Shown here piece after piece: positions 51,237 to 60,793 of a stretch of 64,000 nt of DNA. Within the stretch, counting starts at the first letter, position 1, and each line of letters begins with the position of its first letter. The notes under the pieces were generated by a model. The model did no database searches, was not told the DNA's origin, and worked only from the letters and a program-made list of their open reading frames with translations. The translations under genes were made by a program, and so were the position numbers. The stretch is from Roseovarius lutimaris. GTDB lineage: Bacteria; Pseudomonadota; Alphaproteobacteria; Rhodobacterales; Rhodobacteraceae. The stretch is taken from positions 87,051 to 151,050 of the forward strand of contig NZ_FOVP01000011.1 in NCBI RefSeq assembly GCF_900115165.1, in the 5' to 3' direction.

Positions 51237-51887
51237 ATGGCCTTTACCATTGCGATTGACGGGCCTGCGGCAGCGGGCAAAGGCACGATTGGCCGGGCTG
51301 TGGCGGCGCATTTTGGCTTTGCCCACCTTGATACCGGACTTTTGTACCGCGCAACGGGGCGGCGGATGCTTCAGGGGCTCGATGCGGTCGAGGCCGCGCA
51401 AAGCCTTCGGGCGGCGGACCTTGAGGCCGACGATCTGCGCAGCTCCGAGGTTGGGCAGGCCGCCAGCCGCGTCGCCGCGATCCCCGAAGTGCGCGCCGCT
51501 CTGGTGGATTTTCAACGCGCCTTTGCGCGGCGTTCGGGCGGGGCGGTGCTTGACGGGCGCGATATCGGCACGGTCATCTGCCCCGATGCCGAGGTAAAGC
51601 TTTACGTGACCGCAGGCGATGACGAGCGCGCGCGCCGCCGCCACAAGGAGCTTTGTGAAAAGGGCCAGGACGTGACCCTGGAAGAGGTGCTTGACGATCT
51701 GCGCACCCGCGACGCTCGCGACAGCGCCCGCGCCACCGCGCCGTTGAAGCCCGCCAAAGACGCGCTTTTGCTGGATACCTCGGCGATGACGATTGAATCG
51801 GCGGTGCAGGCGGCAATTGATCTGGTGGCGCAAGGGCTTGCTGTGGCCGATCAGGCGCAAAATGGCGCAGGGGGCGGCCAAGCGTGA
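51237..51887 (+). CDS. cmk: Cytidylate kinase
   Basis: CMP/dCMP kinase, 216 residues from this start. The P-loop is [18 protein letters not shown] near residue 8, followed by [20 protein letters not shown] and [20 protein letters not shown], then [23 protein letters not shown] at 51237 has AGGA eight bases before it; an ATG nine bases upstream is also possible. In many alphaproteobacteria cmk is followed directly by rpsA; here a KAP-type NTPase gene separates the two. Confidence 0.94.
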   Translation: MAFTIAIDGPAAAGKGTIGRAVAAHFGFAHLDTGLLYRATGRRMLQGLDAVEAAQSLRAADLEADDLRSSEVGQAASRVAAIPEVRAALVDFQRAFARRSGGAVLDGRDIGTVICPDAEVKLYVTAGDDERARRRHKELCEKGQDVTLEEVLDDLRTRDARDSARATAPLKPAKDALLLDTSAMTIESAVQAAIDLVAQGLAVADQAQNGAGGGQA

Positions 51888-51993
51888 GAAAATACGCGCC
51901 TTTGGCTCAGCTCCATATTGTAGAATTTTCTTGCAGAGCAACTTGGCGCAGGCAATCATCTGACAATAATTTTTTTCCTATAGAGTTATTTAG

Positions 51994-53403
51994 ATGAATG
52001 CAACTTTACCGCCGGACCCTTGGAATGAAGACCTTCCGGGGTACAAGGCAATCGGCGAGACGTTCGGCAACCTCATCGCGTCGATAGACGAGGCCAAAGT
52101 CATCTCGATTGAAGCGGGCTTTGGGCGCGGCAAGACTTTCTTCCGCAAGGCTTGGGCCGAGCATCTGCGCCAGATGGGCGAGATCGTTGTCGAGATTGAT
52201 GCACAGCAATCCGACCACTCGGGCGATCCGGTTGTAAGTTTTGTCGGTGCTCTCATCAATATGTTGCCTATTGAGGACAAGACTGCACGGCAAGACGCCT
52301 TTGAACGCGGCAAAAAGATCGCGGGCCTCACCGCGCGCACCGTTACGCGCATGCTTGCGCGCAGTGCTGCGGACGAGGTGATTGATCTTGTCACGGACAC
52401 TGCCGCGGATCAGGTGGAAGGCATTTCAGCGCTGGAGAACGTGGTAGAGGATGTTGGCAATGGCATGTCAAAGCTTGCCGGTGATCTGATTGCCGCACAG
52501 CTTGCCTCTGAACAGGTGCGTCAGAAAGAGCTTCCAGAGCAGCTTTCTGCCTTGCACGCCGCTTTGACCAAGGACAGCGACACCAAACGCATCGTGATCC
52601 TCATTGACGAATTGGATCGCTGTCACCCGGAATATGCAATTGCCTTGCTTGAGGCGATGAAATTGGTTTTTGATCATCCGGGCTTTGTATTCTGCCTCAT
52701 GGTGAATGCGGATTACCTTGAAAACGTGGCCGCCAAAAGGTTCGGGTCATTTGTCGAGGGCGAGCGCTATCTCGACAAGTTTGTCGATATTCGCCTGCAA
52801 TTGCCCCAGACGGATGAAACGCTAAAGGCGGCGACCCGGCACCTTGCGGAGCAATTGCCGTTGGAGATTCCCTATGGCGAGGATCAGGAATTTAGCGTGG
52901 CGCGGGCTGCTAAACTGGCCGGGGAATTGGCCCCGATCAGCAAGCTGTCGATGCGTCAGATAAAGCGGGTGTTGTTAAAGGTCGAACTGGCATTGCGATG
53001 TTATCGCAACGAACCTCTGGATTGCGCGCTTTTGGTTTTTCTGGCCTTCAAGGGTGCGTCTGGACTTGCGCCTGACGGCAGGGAATTGATTGCAGAAGGG
53101 TTTCTTCGGCGTGCGTGCCTGACGCCCAAGGTAGCAGAGCAATTCTCTGAGCCGCTCAACTATAGAAGTGGGCGTGAGGAGCAAAAGCGGGAGTATGAAG
53201 CAAAGGAGTTTATTCAAAAAAATTGCCAAGAGCTTCTTGGTTTACCTGAGGATAGATATAAGTCGCCGCATTTAGGAAATGGCCGAACCTATTTCGAGTG
53301 GGTTCCGGTCTGCGTTCATTTGGCAGAACACTATGTTCCGGGTCATCAGGCGATACTGGACGCCCTGCACCGGTTAGAGGTCACTGAGCCGCCCGCCGCT
53401 TAG
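51994..53403 (+). CDS. KAP family P-loop NTPase inserted between cmk and rpsA
   Basis: A 469-residue NTPase of the KAP group. Walker A AGFGRGKT is at residues 41-48, followed by FFRKAWAEHLRQMGEIVVEI; Walker B is in IVILIDELDRCHPEYAIALL at residues 200-219, the DELDRC signature of the family. The later VNADYLENVAAKRFG and YLDKFVDIRLQLPQTD segments are typical of KAP proteins. I see no transmembrane helix, unlike many KAP proteins. KAP genes are found in phage-defence islands and near mobile elements; here it stands alone with A+T-rich flanks (51888-51993), and its partner is unknown. Its role in defence is inference. Confidence 0.8.
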   Translation: MNATLPPDPWNEDLPGYKAIGETFGNLIASIDEAKVISIEAGFGRGKTFFRKAWAEHLRQMGEIVVEIDAQQSDHSGDPVVSFVGALINMLPIEDKTARQDAFERGKKIAGLTARTVTRMLARSAADEVIDLVTDTAADQVEGISALENVVEDVGNGMSKLAGDLIAAQLASEQVRQKELPEQLSALHAALTKDSDTKRIVILIDELDRCHPEYAIALLEAMKLVFDHPGFVFCLMVNADYLENVAAKRFGSFVEGERYLDKFVDIRLQLPQTDETLKAATRHLAEQLPLEIPYGEDQEFSVARAAKLAGELAPISKLSMRQIKRVLLKVELALRCYRNEPLDCALLVFLAFKGASGLAPDGRELIAEGFLRRACLTPKVAEQFSEPLNYRSGREEQKREYEAKEFIQKNCQELLGLPEDRYKSPHLGNGRTYFEWVPVCVHLAEHYVPGHQAILDALHRLEVTEPPAA

Positions 53404-53416
53404 ACGCAGGAATGGC

Positions 53417-53445
53417 TTGAACATCGCTTGGGCAGGCGCTATAGA
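53417..53445 (+). promoter_or_regulatory. Sigma-70 promoter of rpsA
   Basis: TTGAAC (53417-53422), a 17-bp spacer and TATAGA (53440-53445) match the housekeeping consensus closely. It lies just behind the KAP stop codon and about 165 bp before rpsA, so rpsA does not depend on the KAP gene's promoter. Confidence 0.75.
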
Positions 53446-53610
53446 CGCCTCGTCGAGAAGGTGGAAACCACCGCACCACATTGAGATTGAGCAGGGTCGG
53501 GACAACCGGCCCTCTTTGTTTTGCGTTCTGTCTTTGACCAATGAAACCCTCAAGACCTGCGGAGACAACCGCGTGGCCAGAAAAATTTTGTAAAGGAAAC
53601 CAGAGACCAC

Positions 53611-55293
53611 ATGGCTCAGAACACATCTATGGAGGAATTCGAAGCCCTCCTGAACGAAAGCTTCGAAATGGACACACCCGACGAAGGGTCTGTTGTCAAA
53701 GGCAAGGTCATCGCAATCGAAGCAGGCCAAGCCATCATCGACGTAGGCTACAAGATGGAAGGTCGCGTCGATCTTAAAGAATTCGCAAATCCCGGTGAAG
53801 CCCCCGAAATCGCCGTTGGCGACGAGGTAGAAGTCTTCCTGCGCTCGGCCGAAAACTCGCGTGGCGAAGCCGTCATTTCGCGTGAAATGGCCCGCCGCGA
53901 AGAAGCCTGGGATCGTCTTGAAAAAGCCTATGCCGACGAAGAGCGCGTTGAAGGCGCGATCTTTGGCCGTGTCAAAGGTGGCTTTACTGTTGATCTGGGC
54001 GGCGCTGTTGCGTTCCTGCCCGGCTCTCAGGTTGATGTGCGCCCCGTGCGCGATGCCGGCCCGCTGATGGGTCTGAAACAGCCCTTCCAGATCCTGAAAA
54101 TGGATCGTCGCCGTGGCAACATCGTTGTGTCGCGTCGCGCCATCCTCGAAGAAAGCCGTGCCGAACAGCGCGCCGAAGTCATTGGCAACCTGACCGAGGG
54201 TCAGAATGTCGAGGGCGTGGTCAAGAACATCACCGAATACGGTGCGTTCGTTGATCTGGGCGGTGTTGACGGGTTGCTGCACGTGACCGACATGGCATGG
54301 CGCCGTGTGAACCACCCCAGCGAGATCCTGGCGATTGGCGAAACCGTCAAGGTTCAGGTCATCAAGATCAACAAGGAAACCCACCGTATCAGCCTTGGTA
54401 TGAAGCAGTTGCAGGAAGATCCGTGGGATCTGGTTGCTGCTAAGTATCCGCTGGAATCGGTACACACCGGCCGCGTGACCAACATCACCGATTACGGTGC
54501 ATTTGTTGAGCTTGAGCCCGGCGTAGAAGGCCTTGTTCACGTTTCGGAAATGTCCTGGACCAAGAAGAACGTACATCCCGGCAAGATCGTTTCGACGAGC
54601 CAGGAAGTCGAAGTCATGGTTCTGGAAATCGACGGGGCCAAGCGCCGCGTCAGCCTTGGTCTCAAACAGACCATGCGCAACCCGTGGGAAGTGTTTGCAG
54701 AAACCCACCCCGAGGGCACCGAGGTCGAAGGCGAAGTCAAGAACATCACCGAATTCGGTCTGTTCATTGGCCTCGAAGGCGAAATCGACGGCATGGTTCA
54801 CCTCAGCGACCTGAGCTGGGACGAGCGCGGCGAGGAAGCCATCCAGAACTATCGCAAAGGCGATATGGTTCAGGCGGTTGTCTCGGAAGTCGATATCGAG
54901 AAAGAGCGTATTTCGCTGTCGATCAAGGCGCTTGGCGGTGACAAATTCGCCGAGGCCGTTGGTGGCGTGAAGCGTGGCTCGATCATCACCGTTGCCGTGA
55001 CCGCGATCGAAGATGGCGGGATCGAAGTGGAATATGAAGGCATGAAATCCTTCATCCGCCGCTCTGATCTGTCGCGTGACCGTGCCGAACAGCGCCCCGA
55101 GCGTTTCTCGGTCGGTGACAAGATCGACGCCCGCGTGACCAACGTCGATAGCAAGACCCGTCGTCTTGGCCTGTCGATCAAGGCGCGTGAGATTGCCGAA
55201 GAAAAAGAAGCCGTCGAACAGTATGGCTCGTCCGATTCGGGCGCCTCGCTGGGCGATATTCTTGGCGCGGCCCTGAAGGGCGACAAAGACTAA
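53611..55293 (+). CDS. rpsA: 30S ribosomal protein S1
   Basis: Ribosomal protein S1, the mRNA-binding protein of the 30S subunit, 560 residues. It has six S1 (OB-fold) repeats; recognisable ones carry VKNITEYGAFVDLGGVDGLL, VTNITDYGAFVELEPGVEGL and VKNITEFGLFIGLEGEIDGM, each followed by an H.S/T-type loop. The start MAQNTSMEEFEALLNESFEM is typical. It uses its own promoter, and a strong terminator lies 27 bp after the stop. Confidence 0.97.
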   Translation: MAQNTSMEEFEALLNESFEMDTPDEGSVVKGKVIAIEAGQAIIDVGYKMEGRVDLKEFANPGEAPEIAVGDEVEVFLRSAENSRGEAVISREMARREEAWDRLEKAYADEERVEGAIFGRVKGGFTVDLGGAVAFLPGSQVDVRPVRDAGPLMGLKQPFQILKMDRRRGNIVVSRRAILEESRAEQRAEVIGNLTEGQNVEGVVKNITEYGAFVDLGGVDGLLHVTDMAWRRVNHPSEILAIGETVKVQVIKINKETHRISLGMKQLQEDPWDLVAAKYPLESVHTGRVTNITDYGAFVELEPGVEGLVHVSEMSWTKKNVHPGKIVSTSQEVEVMVLEIDGAKRRVSLGLKQTMRNPWEVFAETHPEGTEVEGEVKNITEFGLFIGLEGEIDGMVHLSDLSWDERGEEAIQNYRKGDMVQAVVSEVDIEKERISLSIKALGGDKFAEAVGGVKRGSIITVAVTAIEDGGIEVEYEGMKSFIRRSDLSRDRAEQRPERFSVGDKIDARVTNVDSKTRRLGLSIKAREIAEEKEAVEQYGSSDSGASLGDILGAALKGDKD

Positions 55294-55320
55294 GGCCACC
55301 CGGCTTTAGGCAGAGATTGA

Positions 55321-55353
55321 ACGGCCCCGCCTTGACTGGCGGGGCCGTTTTTC
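55321..55353 (+). terminator. Intrinsic terminator of rpsA
   Basis: ACGGCCCCGCC (55321-55331) pairs with GGCGGGGCCGT (55338-55348), an 11-bp stem, followed by TTTTTCTTT. Confidence 0.93.
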
Positions 55354-55440
55354 TTTGCGGACCCGCCCCATCGGCGCAAGCGCGTTGACTTTTGCCCAGC
55401 CCTCGCCAAGCTGGGGCAAAAGCGGGGCAAAGGCGGGCAG

Positions 55441-57507
55441 ATGGACAAGCGGCAAACAGGGCAGGTGGCCGGAATAGACGTCGGCGGTACCTTCACGGAT
55501 CTCGTGCAGCTTGATGCAAAGACCGGCAGCGTGCGCCTTGCCAAGGTGCCAAGCACCATCGACAATCAGGCCCATGGCGTGATCGAGGCGCTCGCCGCCG
55601 CCGAGTGTGATCTGGCGGCGCTTGACCTTATCGTGCATGGCACCACGACCACCACCAACGCCGTGCTCGAACGCAAGCTGAGTCGCACCGGGCTGATCAC
55701 CACCGCCGGGTTCCGCGATGTGCTTGAGCTGGGCCGACGCACGCGGCCTCAGGCCTATGGCATGACGGGGCAATTCATCCCGATCATTCCGCGCGATCTG
55801 CGCCTCGAGGTGGCCGAGCGTGTCGATGCCAGCGGCGCGGTCGTGACCCAGCTGGACGAGGCGGCGGTTCTGGCCGCCGGGCAACAGTTGCTCGATCAGG
55901 GCTGTATCTCGGTGGTGGTGCATTTCCTGCACGCTTATGCCAACCCCGCTCACGAGCGTCGCGCCGCCGAGATTTTGGCCGGAATCTGGCCCAATGACCA
56001 CATCACCATGGGCCATGCGATCCTGTCGGAAAGCCGCGAGTTCGAGCGCGGTGTGACGGCGGCGGTCAATGCCAGTGTGCAACCCATTCTGGCGCGCTAT
56101 CTGACCCGGCTTACGGATGAGCTGGCGGCGGGGGGCTATACCCGTGATGTGTTGGTGATGAACGGCAATGGCGGCATGGTCTCGGCCCGCAGCGTTGCGC
56201 ACGAGGCTGCCAAGACGGTCATGTCGGGGCCCGCGTCGGGCGTGATGGCGGCGGCCTATACCGGGCGGCTGGCGGGGATGGAGAACCTGATCACCTATGA
56301 CATGGGCGGCACCTCGACCGATGTGGCATTGATCCGGGGGGCGGAACCGGCCGTGTCGGGCGAGATCGAGATCGAATATGCCATGCCGATCCATGTGCCG
56401 ATGGTCGATGTGCGCACCGTGGGGGCCGGCGGTGGATCAATCGCGCGCGTGAATGCCGCCGGTCTGCTTGAGGTCGGCCCCGAAAGTGCCGGCGCCGAGC
56501 CCGGCCCGGTCTGTTACGGGCGCGGCGGCACAGAGCCGACGATTTCGGATGCCAACCTTATTCTCGGGCGGCTCAACCCGGCGCAGCTTGCCAAGACCGG
56601 GGCAATTGCAACGGATGCGGTGGCGCGGGTGTTTGCAACCCGGCTTGGTGCGCCTCTCGGGCTTGATGTGACCGCCGCAGCCGAGGCGGTGATCCGCATC
56701 GCCAACACCAAGATGGCCGGGGCCATTCGCATGGTGTCGCTGTCGCTTGGCGCCGACCCGCGTGATTTCGCGCTGTTTGCCTTTGGCGGGGCCGGGCCCT
56801 TGCATGCCGCCGCTCTGGCGCGTGAATTGGGCCTGCCGCGCGTACTTGTGCCTGCGCGCCCCGGCATCACCAATGCCATCGGCTGTGTCGTGGCCGACCT
56901 GCGCCATGATTTCGTGCGCACCCTGAACACACCGCTGGATGCCCTGCCCGAGGGGGCCTTGGCCGAGGTCTTTGCCGCGCAATCCGCCGAGGGCGACCGG
57001 CTGGTTGACCGCGAGACGATTGCGCTCAGCGGGCGGCGTTATCTCTATTCGGTGGATATGCAGTTCATCGGCCAGACCCATTTGCTCCGGGTTGATCTGC
57101 CGGGGCCAGAGGTGGACAAGGCCACGCTTCACGCGCTGTTCGAGACGGCCTATTTCAATCGTTTCCGGGTCAGGCTTGCCGATATCCGCGCCAATCTGGT
57201 CAATGCCAATTGCTCGGTGATCGGCGCGCGCGCGCCGCTTGATTTGTCGACGCTGATTGATCCCGAGGGCCGCCGCGCCACCGTGCAAGAGGCCGAAATC
57301 GGGCGGCGCCCTGTCTATTTTGGCGGGGACTGGCACGATGTGGCGATCTATTGGCGCGATTACCTGCCGCTGGCCTTCGAGATGACCGGCCCGGCGGTGA
57401 TCGAGCAGATGGACACCACCACTCTGATCGAGCCGGGCGATCGCGCCACGGGCGATGCAAATGGCAATATCATCATGCATATCGGGGGGCAGTGTAATGA
57501 CGCTTGA
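55441..57507 (+). CDS. Hydantoinase/oxoprolinase A-type subunit
   Basis: An ATP-dependent hydrolase subunit of the HyuA family, 688 residues. The N-terminal nucleotide-binding part is VAGIDVGGTFTDLVQLD, and later come IVHGTTTTTNAVLERK, the ENLITYDMGGTSTDVALIRG phosphate-binding element and VGAGGGSIARVNAAGLLEVG with GPESAGAEPGP. Members cleave N-methylhydantoins or 5-oxoproline; acetone and acetophenone carboxylases are also related. The start at 55441 gives the family's normal N-terminus. It overlaps HyuB by 11 bp. Substrate unknown. Confidence 0.92.
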   Translation: MDKRQTGQVAGIDVGGTFTDLVQLDAKTGSVRLAKVPSTIDNQAHGVIEALAAAECDLAALDLIVHGTTTTTNAVLERKLSRTGLITTAGFRDVLELGRRTRPQAYGMTGQFIPIIPRDLRLEVAERVDASGAVVTQLDEAAVLAAGQQLLDQGCISVVVHFLHAYANPAHERRAAEILAGIWPNDHITMGHAILSESREFERGVTAAVNASVQPILARYLTRLTDELAAGGYTRDVLVMNGNGGMVSARSVAHEAAKTVMSGPASGVMAAAYTGRLAGMENLITYDMGGTSTDVALIRGAEPAVSGEIEIEYAMPIHVPMVDVRTVGAGGGSIARVNAAGLLEVGPESAGAEPGPVCYGRGGTEPTISDANLILGRLNPAQLAKTGAIATDAVARVFATRLGAPLGLDVTAAAEAVIRIANTKMAGAIRMVSLSLGADPRDFALFAFGGAGPLHAAALARELGLPRVLVPARPGITNAIGCVVADLRHDFVRTLNTPLDALPEGALAEVFAAQSAEGDRLVDRETIALSGRRYLYSVDMQFIGQTHLLRVDLPGPEVDKATLHALFETAYFNRFRVRLADIRANLVNANCSVIGARAPLDLSTLIDPEGRRATVQEAEIGRRPVYFGGDWHDVAIYWRDYLPLAFEMTGPAVIEQMDTTTLIEPGDRATGDANGNIIMHIGGQCNDA

Positions 57508-59236
57508 TCCGATCACCCTGTCGGTCATTCAGGCCGGGTTGCAACAGGTCTGCGACGAGATGGACCTGGCGTTTTCTCGCGCCGCCTTTTCGCCGGTGAT
57601 CGCCGAGGCGAATGACCGTTCTGACGGGATATATGACGCGGTTGACGGTGCCTTGATTGCCCAGGGGTTGGGCGGCTTGCCGGTCTTTGTCGGCACCATG
57701 CAATATTCGACCCGCACCCTGATCTCGATGATCAGGGAGGGCCGCGCCGGCACGCCGGAACCGGGCGATATCTATATCGTTAACGATCCTTACCTTGGCG
57801 GTACGCACCTCATGGATGTGCGCTTTGCGCGGCCCTATTACCGGGGTGGCGCGCTGTTTTGCTGGCTCAGCAACACCGGGCATTGGCCCGATACCGGGGG
57901 CGCTGTGCCGGGCGGATTTTCGGCCTCGGCCACCTCGGTCGAGCAAGAGGGTCTGCGCCTGCCGCCGGTCAAGCTGTTCAAGCGCGGGGTGATGGATACC
58001 GAGATCTACGCGATCATCTGCTCCAACATCCGCGTCGCAGATCAGCGGATTGGCGATGTCACGGCGCAGGCGGCGGCGCTTGACTTTGGTGCGGCGCGGC
58101 TTGATGCGCTGCTGGATCGCTATGGCGATGGCGTGGTGGCGGCGGCGATTGCCGAATTGCGCAGCCGCGCGGCGGCGCAAATGCGCAGTTTCATCGACGG
58201 CATCGGCCCCGGCCCGCACCGCGCAATTGCCTATGTCGACAGCGACGGCGTGGTCAACGAGCCGCTGGAAATCCGGCTCAGCGTGACCCGCGACGGCGAG
58301 GATTTGCTGTTTGACTTTACCGGCTCAAGCGCGCCTTGCCGGGGGCCGATGAATTCGGTGCGCGCCACGACGCTAAGCTCGGTTTATCTCGCGATGCGCC
58401 ATATCTTTCCCGAGGTGCCGATAAGCGCCGGCGCGTTCGAGCCGCTCTGCGTGACCGGGATTGAGGGCACGTTTCTGGATGCGCAGTATCCGCGCCCGGT
58501 CTCTGGCTGTGCCGCCGAGGTCAGCCAGCGGATCGCCGAGGCGGTCTTTGCCGCGCTTGTGGCGGCCTTGCCGGATCGGGTAACCGCCGCGCCCGCCGGG
58601 ACAAGCGGCAATTTCGCGCTTGGCGGGCATGACCCCGAAAAGCGCCGCGATTTCGTGATGTATCAGCTGTCTGGCGGCGGCTATGGCGGCTCTGCCATGG
58701 GCGATGGTCTTAGCAATGGCTGCTCGACCATCGGGATATCCAAGGCGCCACCGGTCGAGATCATGGAGCAGGCCTATCCGGTGCTTTATCACCATTATGG
58801 TCTGCGCGAAGGCTCTGGCGGGGCGGGGGAATATCGCGGCGGTTTCGGGCTTGATTACGAGGTCGAGTTGCGGCGCGGCCAGGCGCAGGCGAGTTTCGTG
58901 ATGGATCATGGCCGCTTTGGCCCGCAAGGCGCGCTTGGCGGGGCGGACGGCGCGCCAAACGAGGTGACGGTCTGGCGCGGCGGGCTGCCTTATACGCCGC
59001 CGCATCTGTCAAAAGAGCAGGATATCCCGCTTGGCCCCGGCGACCGCGTGCATGTGCGCACGCCGGGCGGAGGCGGCTATGGCGACCCGTTTGCACGCGA
59101 CCCAGAGGCAGTGGCCGAGGACGTGCGTCTTGGGCGCTACTCTATTGATCAGGCGCATGCGCTTTTCGGGGTCGTTCTGGTGCATGGCGCGGTGGACGGG
59201 GCGGCGACCCATATCGCCCGCGGGGCGGCACGCTAG
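57497..59236 (+). CDS. Hydantoinase/oxoprolinase B-type subunit
   Basis: The HyuB partner, 579 residues, beginning MTLDPITLSVIQAGLQQVCD and including AFSPVIAEANDRSDGIYDAV, GDIYIVNDPYLGGTHLMDVR, and FCWLSNTGHWPDTGGAVPGG, where NDPYxGGTHxxD is the family hallmark. The C-terminal part has YHHYGLREGSGGAGEYRGGF. Its start overlaps the A subunit by 11 bp, so the two form a heteromer made from a coupled message. No regulator or transporter is adjacent to show the substrate. Confidence 0.92.
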   Translation: MTLDPITLSVIQAGLQQVCDEMDLAFSRAAFSPVIAEANDRSDGIYDAVDGALIAQGLGGLPVFVGTMQYSTRTLISMIREGRAGTPEPGDIYIVNDPYLGGTHLMDVRFARPYYRGGALFCWLSNTGHWPDTGGAVPGGFSASATSVEQEGLRLPPVKLFKRGVMDTEIYAIICSNIRVADQRIGDVTAQAAALDFGAARLDALLDRYGDGVVAAAIAELRSRAAAQMRSFIDGIGPGPHRAIAYVDSDGVVNEPLEIRLSVTRDGEDLLFDFTGSSAPCRGPMNSVRATTLSSVYLAMRHIFPEVPISAGAFEPLCVTGIEGTFLDAQYPRPVSGCAAEVSQRIAEAVFAALVAALPDRVTAAPAGTSGNFALGGHDPEKRRDFVMYQLSGGGYGGSAMGDGLSNGCSTIGISKAPPVEIMEQAYPVLYHHYGLREGSGGAGEYRGGFGLDYEVELRRGQAQASFVMDHGRFGPQGALGGADGAPNEVTVWRGGLPYTPPHLSKEQDIPLGPGDRVHVRTPGGGGYGDPFARDPEAVAEDVRLGRYSIDQAHALFGVVLVHGAVDGAATHIARGAAR

Positions 59237-59319
59237 ACCCGCCTTTGGGCATCGTTGACACTCTTGCCTGTGGACCGCATTACAGGCCAAGGTCTTGGTG
59301 ACAGTCAGGGGTATTGAAG

Positions 59320-60660
59320 ATGAAAATTGCAATGATCGGCACCGGCTATGTCGGGCTTGTGTCCGGGGTTTGTTTCTCGGATTTCGGACATGACGTGGTC
59401 TGCGTTGACAAGAACCCTGACAAGATCGCCACGCTGGAGAGCGGCGAGGTGCCGATTTTCGAGCCGGGGCTTGAGACGCTGATGGCCAAGAATGTCGAGG
59501 CCGGACGCCTGACCTTTACCACCGATCTTGTGGCGGCTGTTGACGGGGCCGAGGCGGTTTTTATCGCCGTCGGCACACCGACACGGCGCGGGGACGGGCA
59601 TGCCGATCTGACCTATGTGATGGCAGCGGCCGAAGAGATTGCCCTTGCGGCCAGGGAATATGTGGTGATCGTCACCAAATCCACCGTGCCCGTCGGCACC
59701 AATCGCCAGGTCAAGCAGGTGGTCAAAAAGGCCCGCCCGGACCTTGAGTTTGACGTGGCCAGCAACCCCGAGTTTCTGCGCGAAGGGGCGGCGATCGACG
59801 ATTTCATGAAGCCCGATCGCGTGGTCGTCGGGGTTCAGACGGATCGCGCCGCAGAGGTGATGGCCGATATCTATCGCCCGTTGTACCTGCGCGATTTTCC
59901 GATCCTGACCACCGATCTGGAAAGCGCCGAGATGATCAAATATGCCGCCAACGCCTTTCTGGCGGTCAAGATCACCTTTATCAACGAAATTGCGGCGCTA
60001 TGCGAACGCACCGGCGCGGATGTGAAACAGGTCAGCCATGGCATCGGGCTTGATGGCCGCATCGGCAATAAGTTCCTGCATGCCGGCCCCGGCTATGGCG
60101 GTTCGTGCTTTCCCAAGGATACCAAGGCTCTGGCCCGGATCGGACAGGAACACGGGCTACCGATGCAGATCACCGAGACGGTGATCAAGGTCAACGAAGA
60201 GGTCAAGCGCCGGATGATCGACAAGCTTCTCGATCTCTGCGGCGGAAGCTTTAACGGCAAGATCATCGGCGTGCTTGGTGTGACCTTCAAGCCCAATACC
60301 GATGACATGCGCGACGCGCCCAGCCTGACAATCATTCCCGCGATGGTGGGTGGTGGCGCCAAGGTGCGGGTGGCCGACCCGCAGGGCAAGCGCGAAGGCG
60401 AGGCGCTTTTGCCCGGCGTGGTCTGGCAGGAAGACCCCTATAAATGCGTCCATAACGCCGATCTTCTGGTGATCCTGACCGAGTGGAACGAATTTCGCGC
60501 GCTCGACCTCAAACGTATCGCGCGCAAGATGAACACCCCGCGCATGGCCGACCTGCGCAATATCTATTCGGTCCAGGATGCCAGACGCGCCGGGTTCGAG
60601 GCCTATGAAAGCATCGGTCGGGCAGGGTTTGAGCGTAACTCAGACCAGAGCGACGGCTGA
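59320..60660 (+). CDS. UDP-glucose 6-dehydrogenase
   Basis: Makes UDP-glucuronate, a precursor for surface polysaccharide, by two NAD+-dependent oxidations. The 446 residues have the Rossmann motif IGTGYVGLVSGVCFSDFGHD at residues 6-25, EVPIFEPGLETLM, STVPVGTNRQVKQV, the catalytic cysteine in YGGSCFPKDTKALARIGQEH, and VTFKPNTDDMRDAPSLTIIP. The ATG at 59320 is the best start. It is not beside other polysaccharide genes, and it is followed by an SDR enzyme on the same strand after 133 bp. Named ugd or tuaD/rkpK in other bacteria. Confidence 0.95.
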   Translation: MKIAMIGTGYVGLVSGVCFSDFGHDVVCVDKNPDKIATLESGEVPIFEPGLETLMAKNVEAGRLTFTTDLVAAVDGAEAVFIAVGTPTRRGDGHADLTYVMAAAEEIALAAREYVVIVTKSTVPVGTNRQVKQVVKKARPDLEFDVASNPEFLREGAAIDDFMKPDRVVVGVQTDRAAEVMADIYRPLYLRDFPILTTDLESAEMIKYAANAFLAVKITFINEIAALCERTGADVKQVSHGIGLDGRIGNKFLHAGPGYGGSCFPKDTKALARIGQEHGLPMQITETVIKVNEEVKRRMIDKLLDLCGGSFNGKIIGVLGVTFKPNTDDMRDAPSLTIIPAMVGGGAKVRVADPQGKREGEALLPGVVWQEDPYKCVHNADLLVILTEWNEFRALDLKRIARKMNTPRMADLRNIYSVQDARRAGFEAYESIGRAGFERNSDQSDG

Positions 60661-60793
60661 CTCCGTTTCGGACTGATCCGGCGCCCTTTCGCGCCAGCCT
60701 GTCAGACTTCGCGCATCCGTGAAAGCCTTATGGTCAAGACCTGCCGATCCGGCGTAAACTCCTGGCGAACTATAGTCACCAGAAAGGCCAGAA

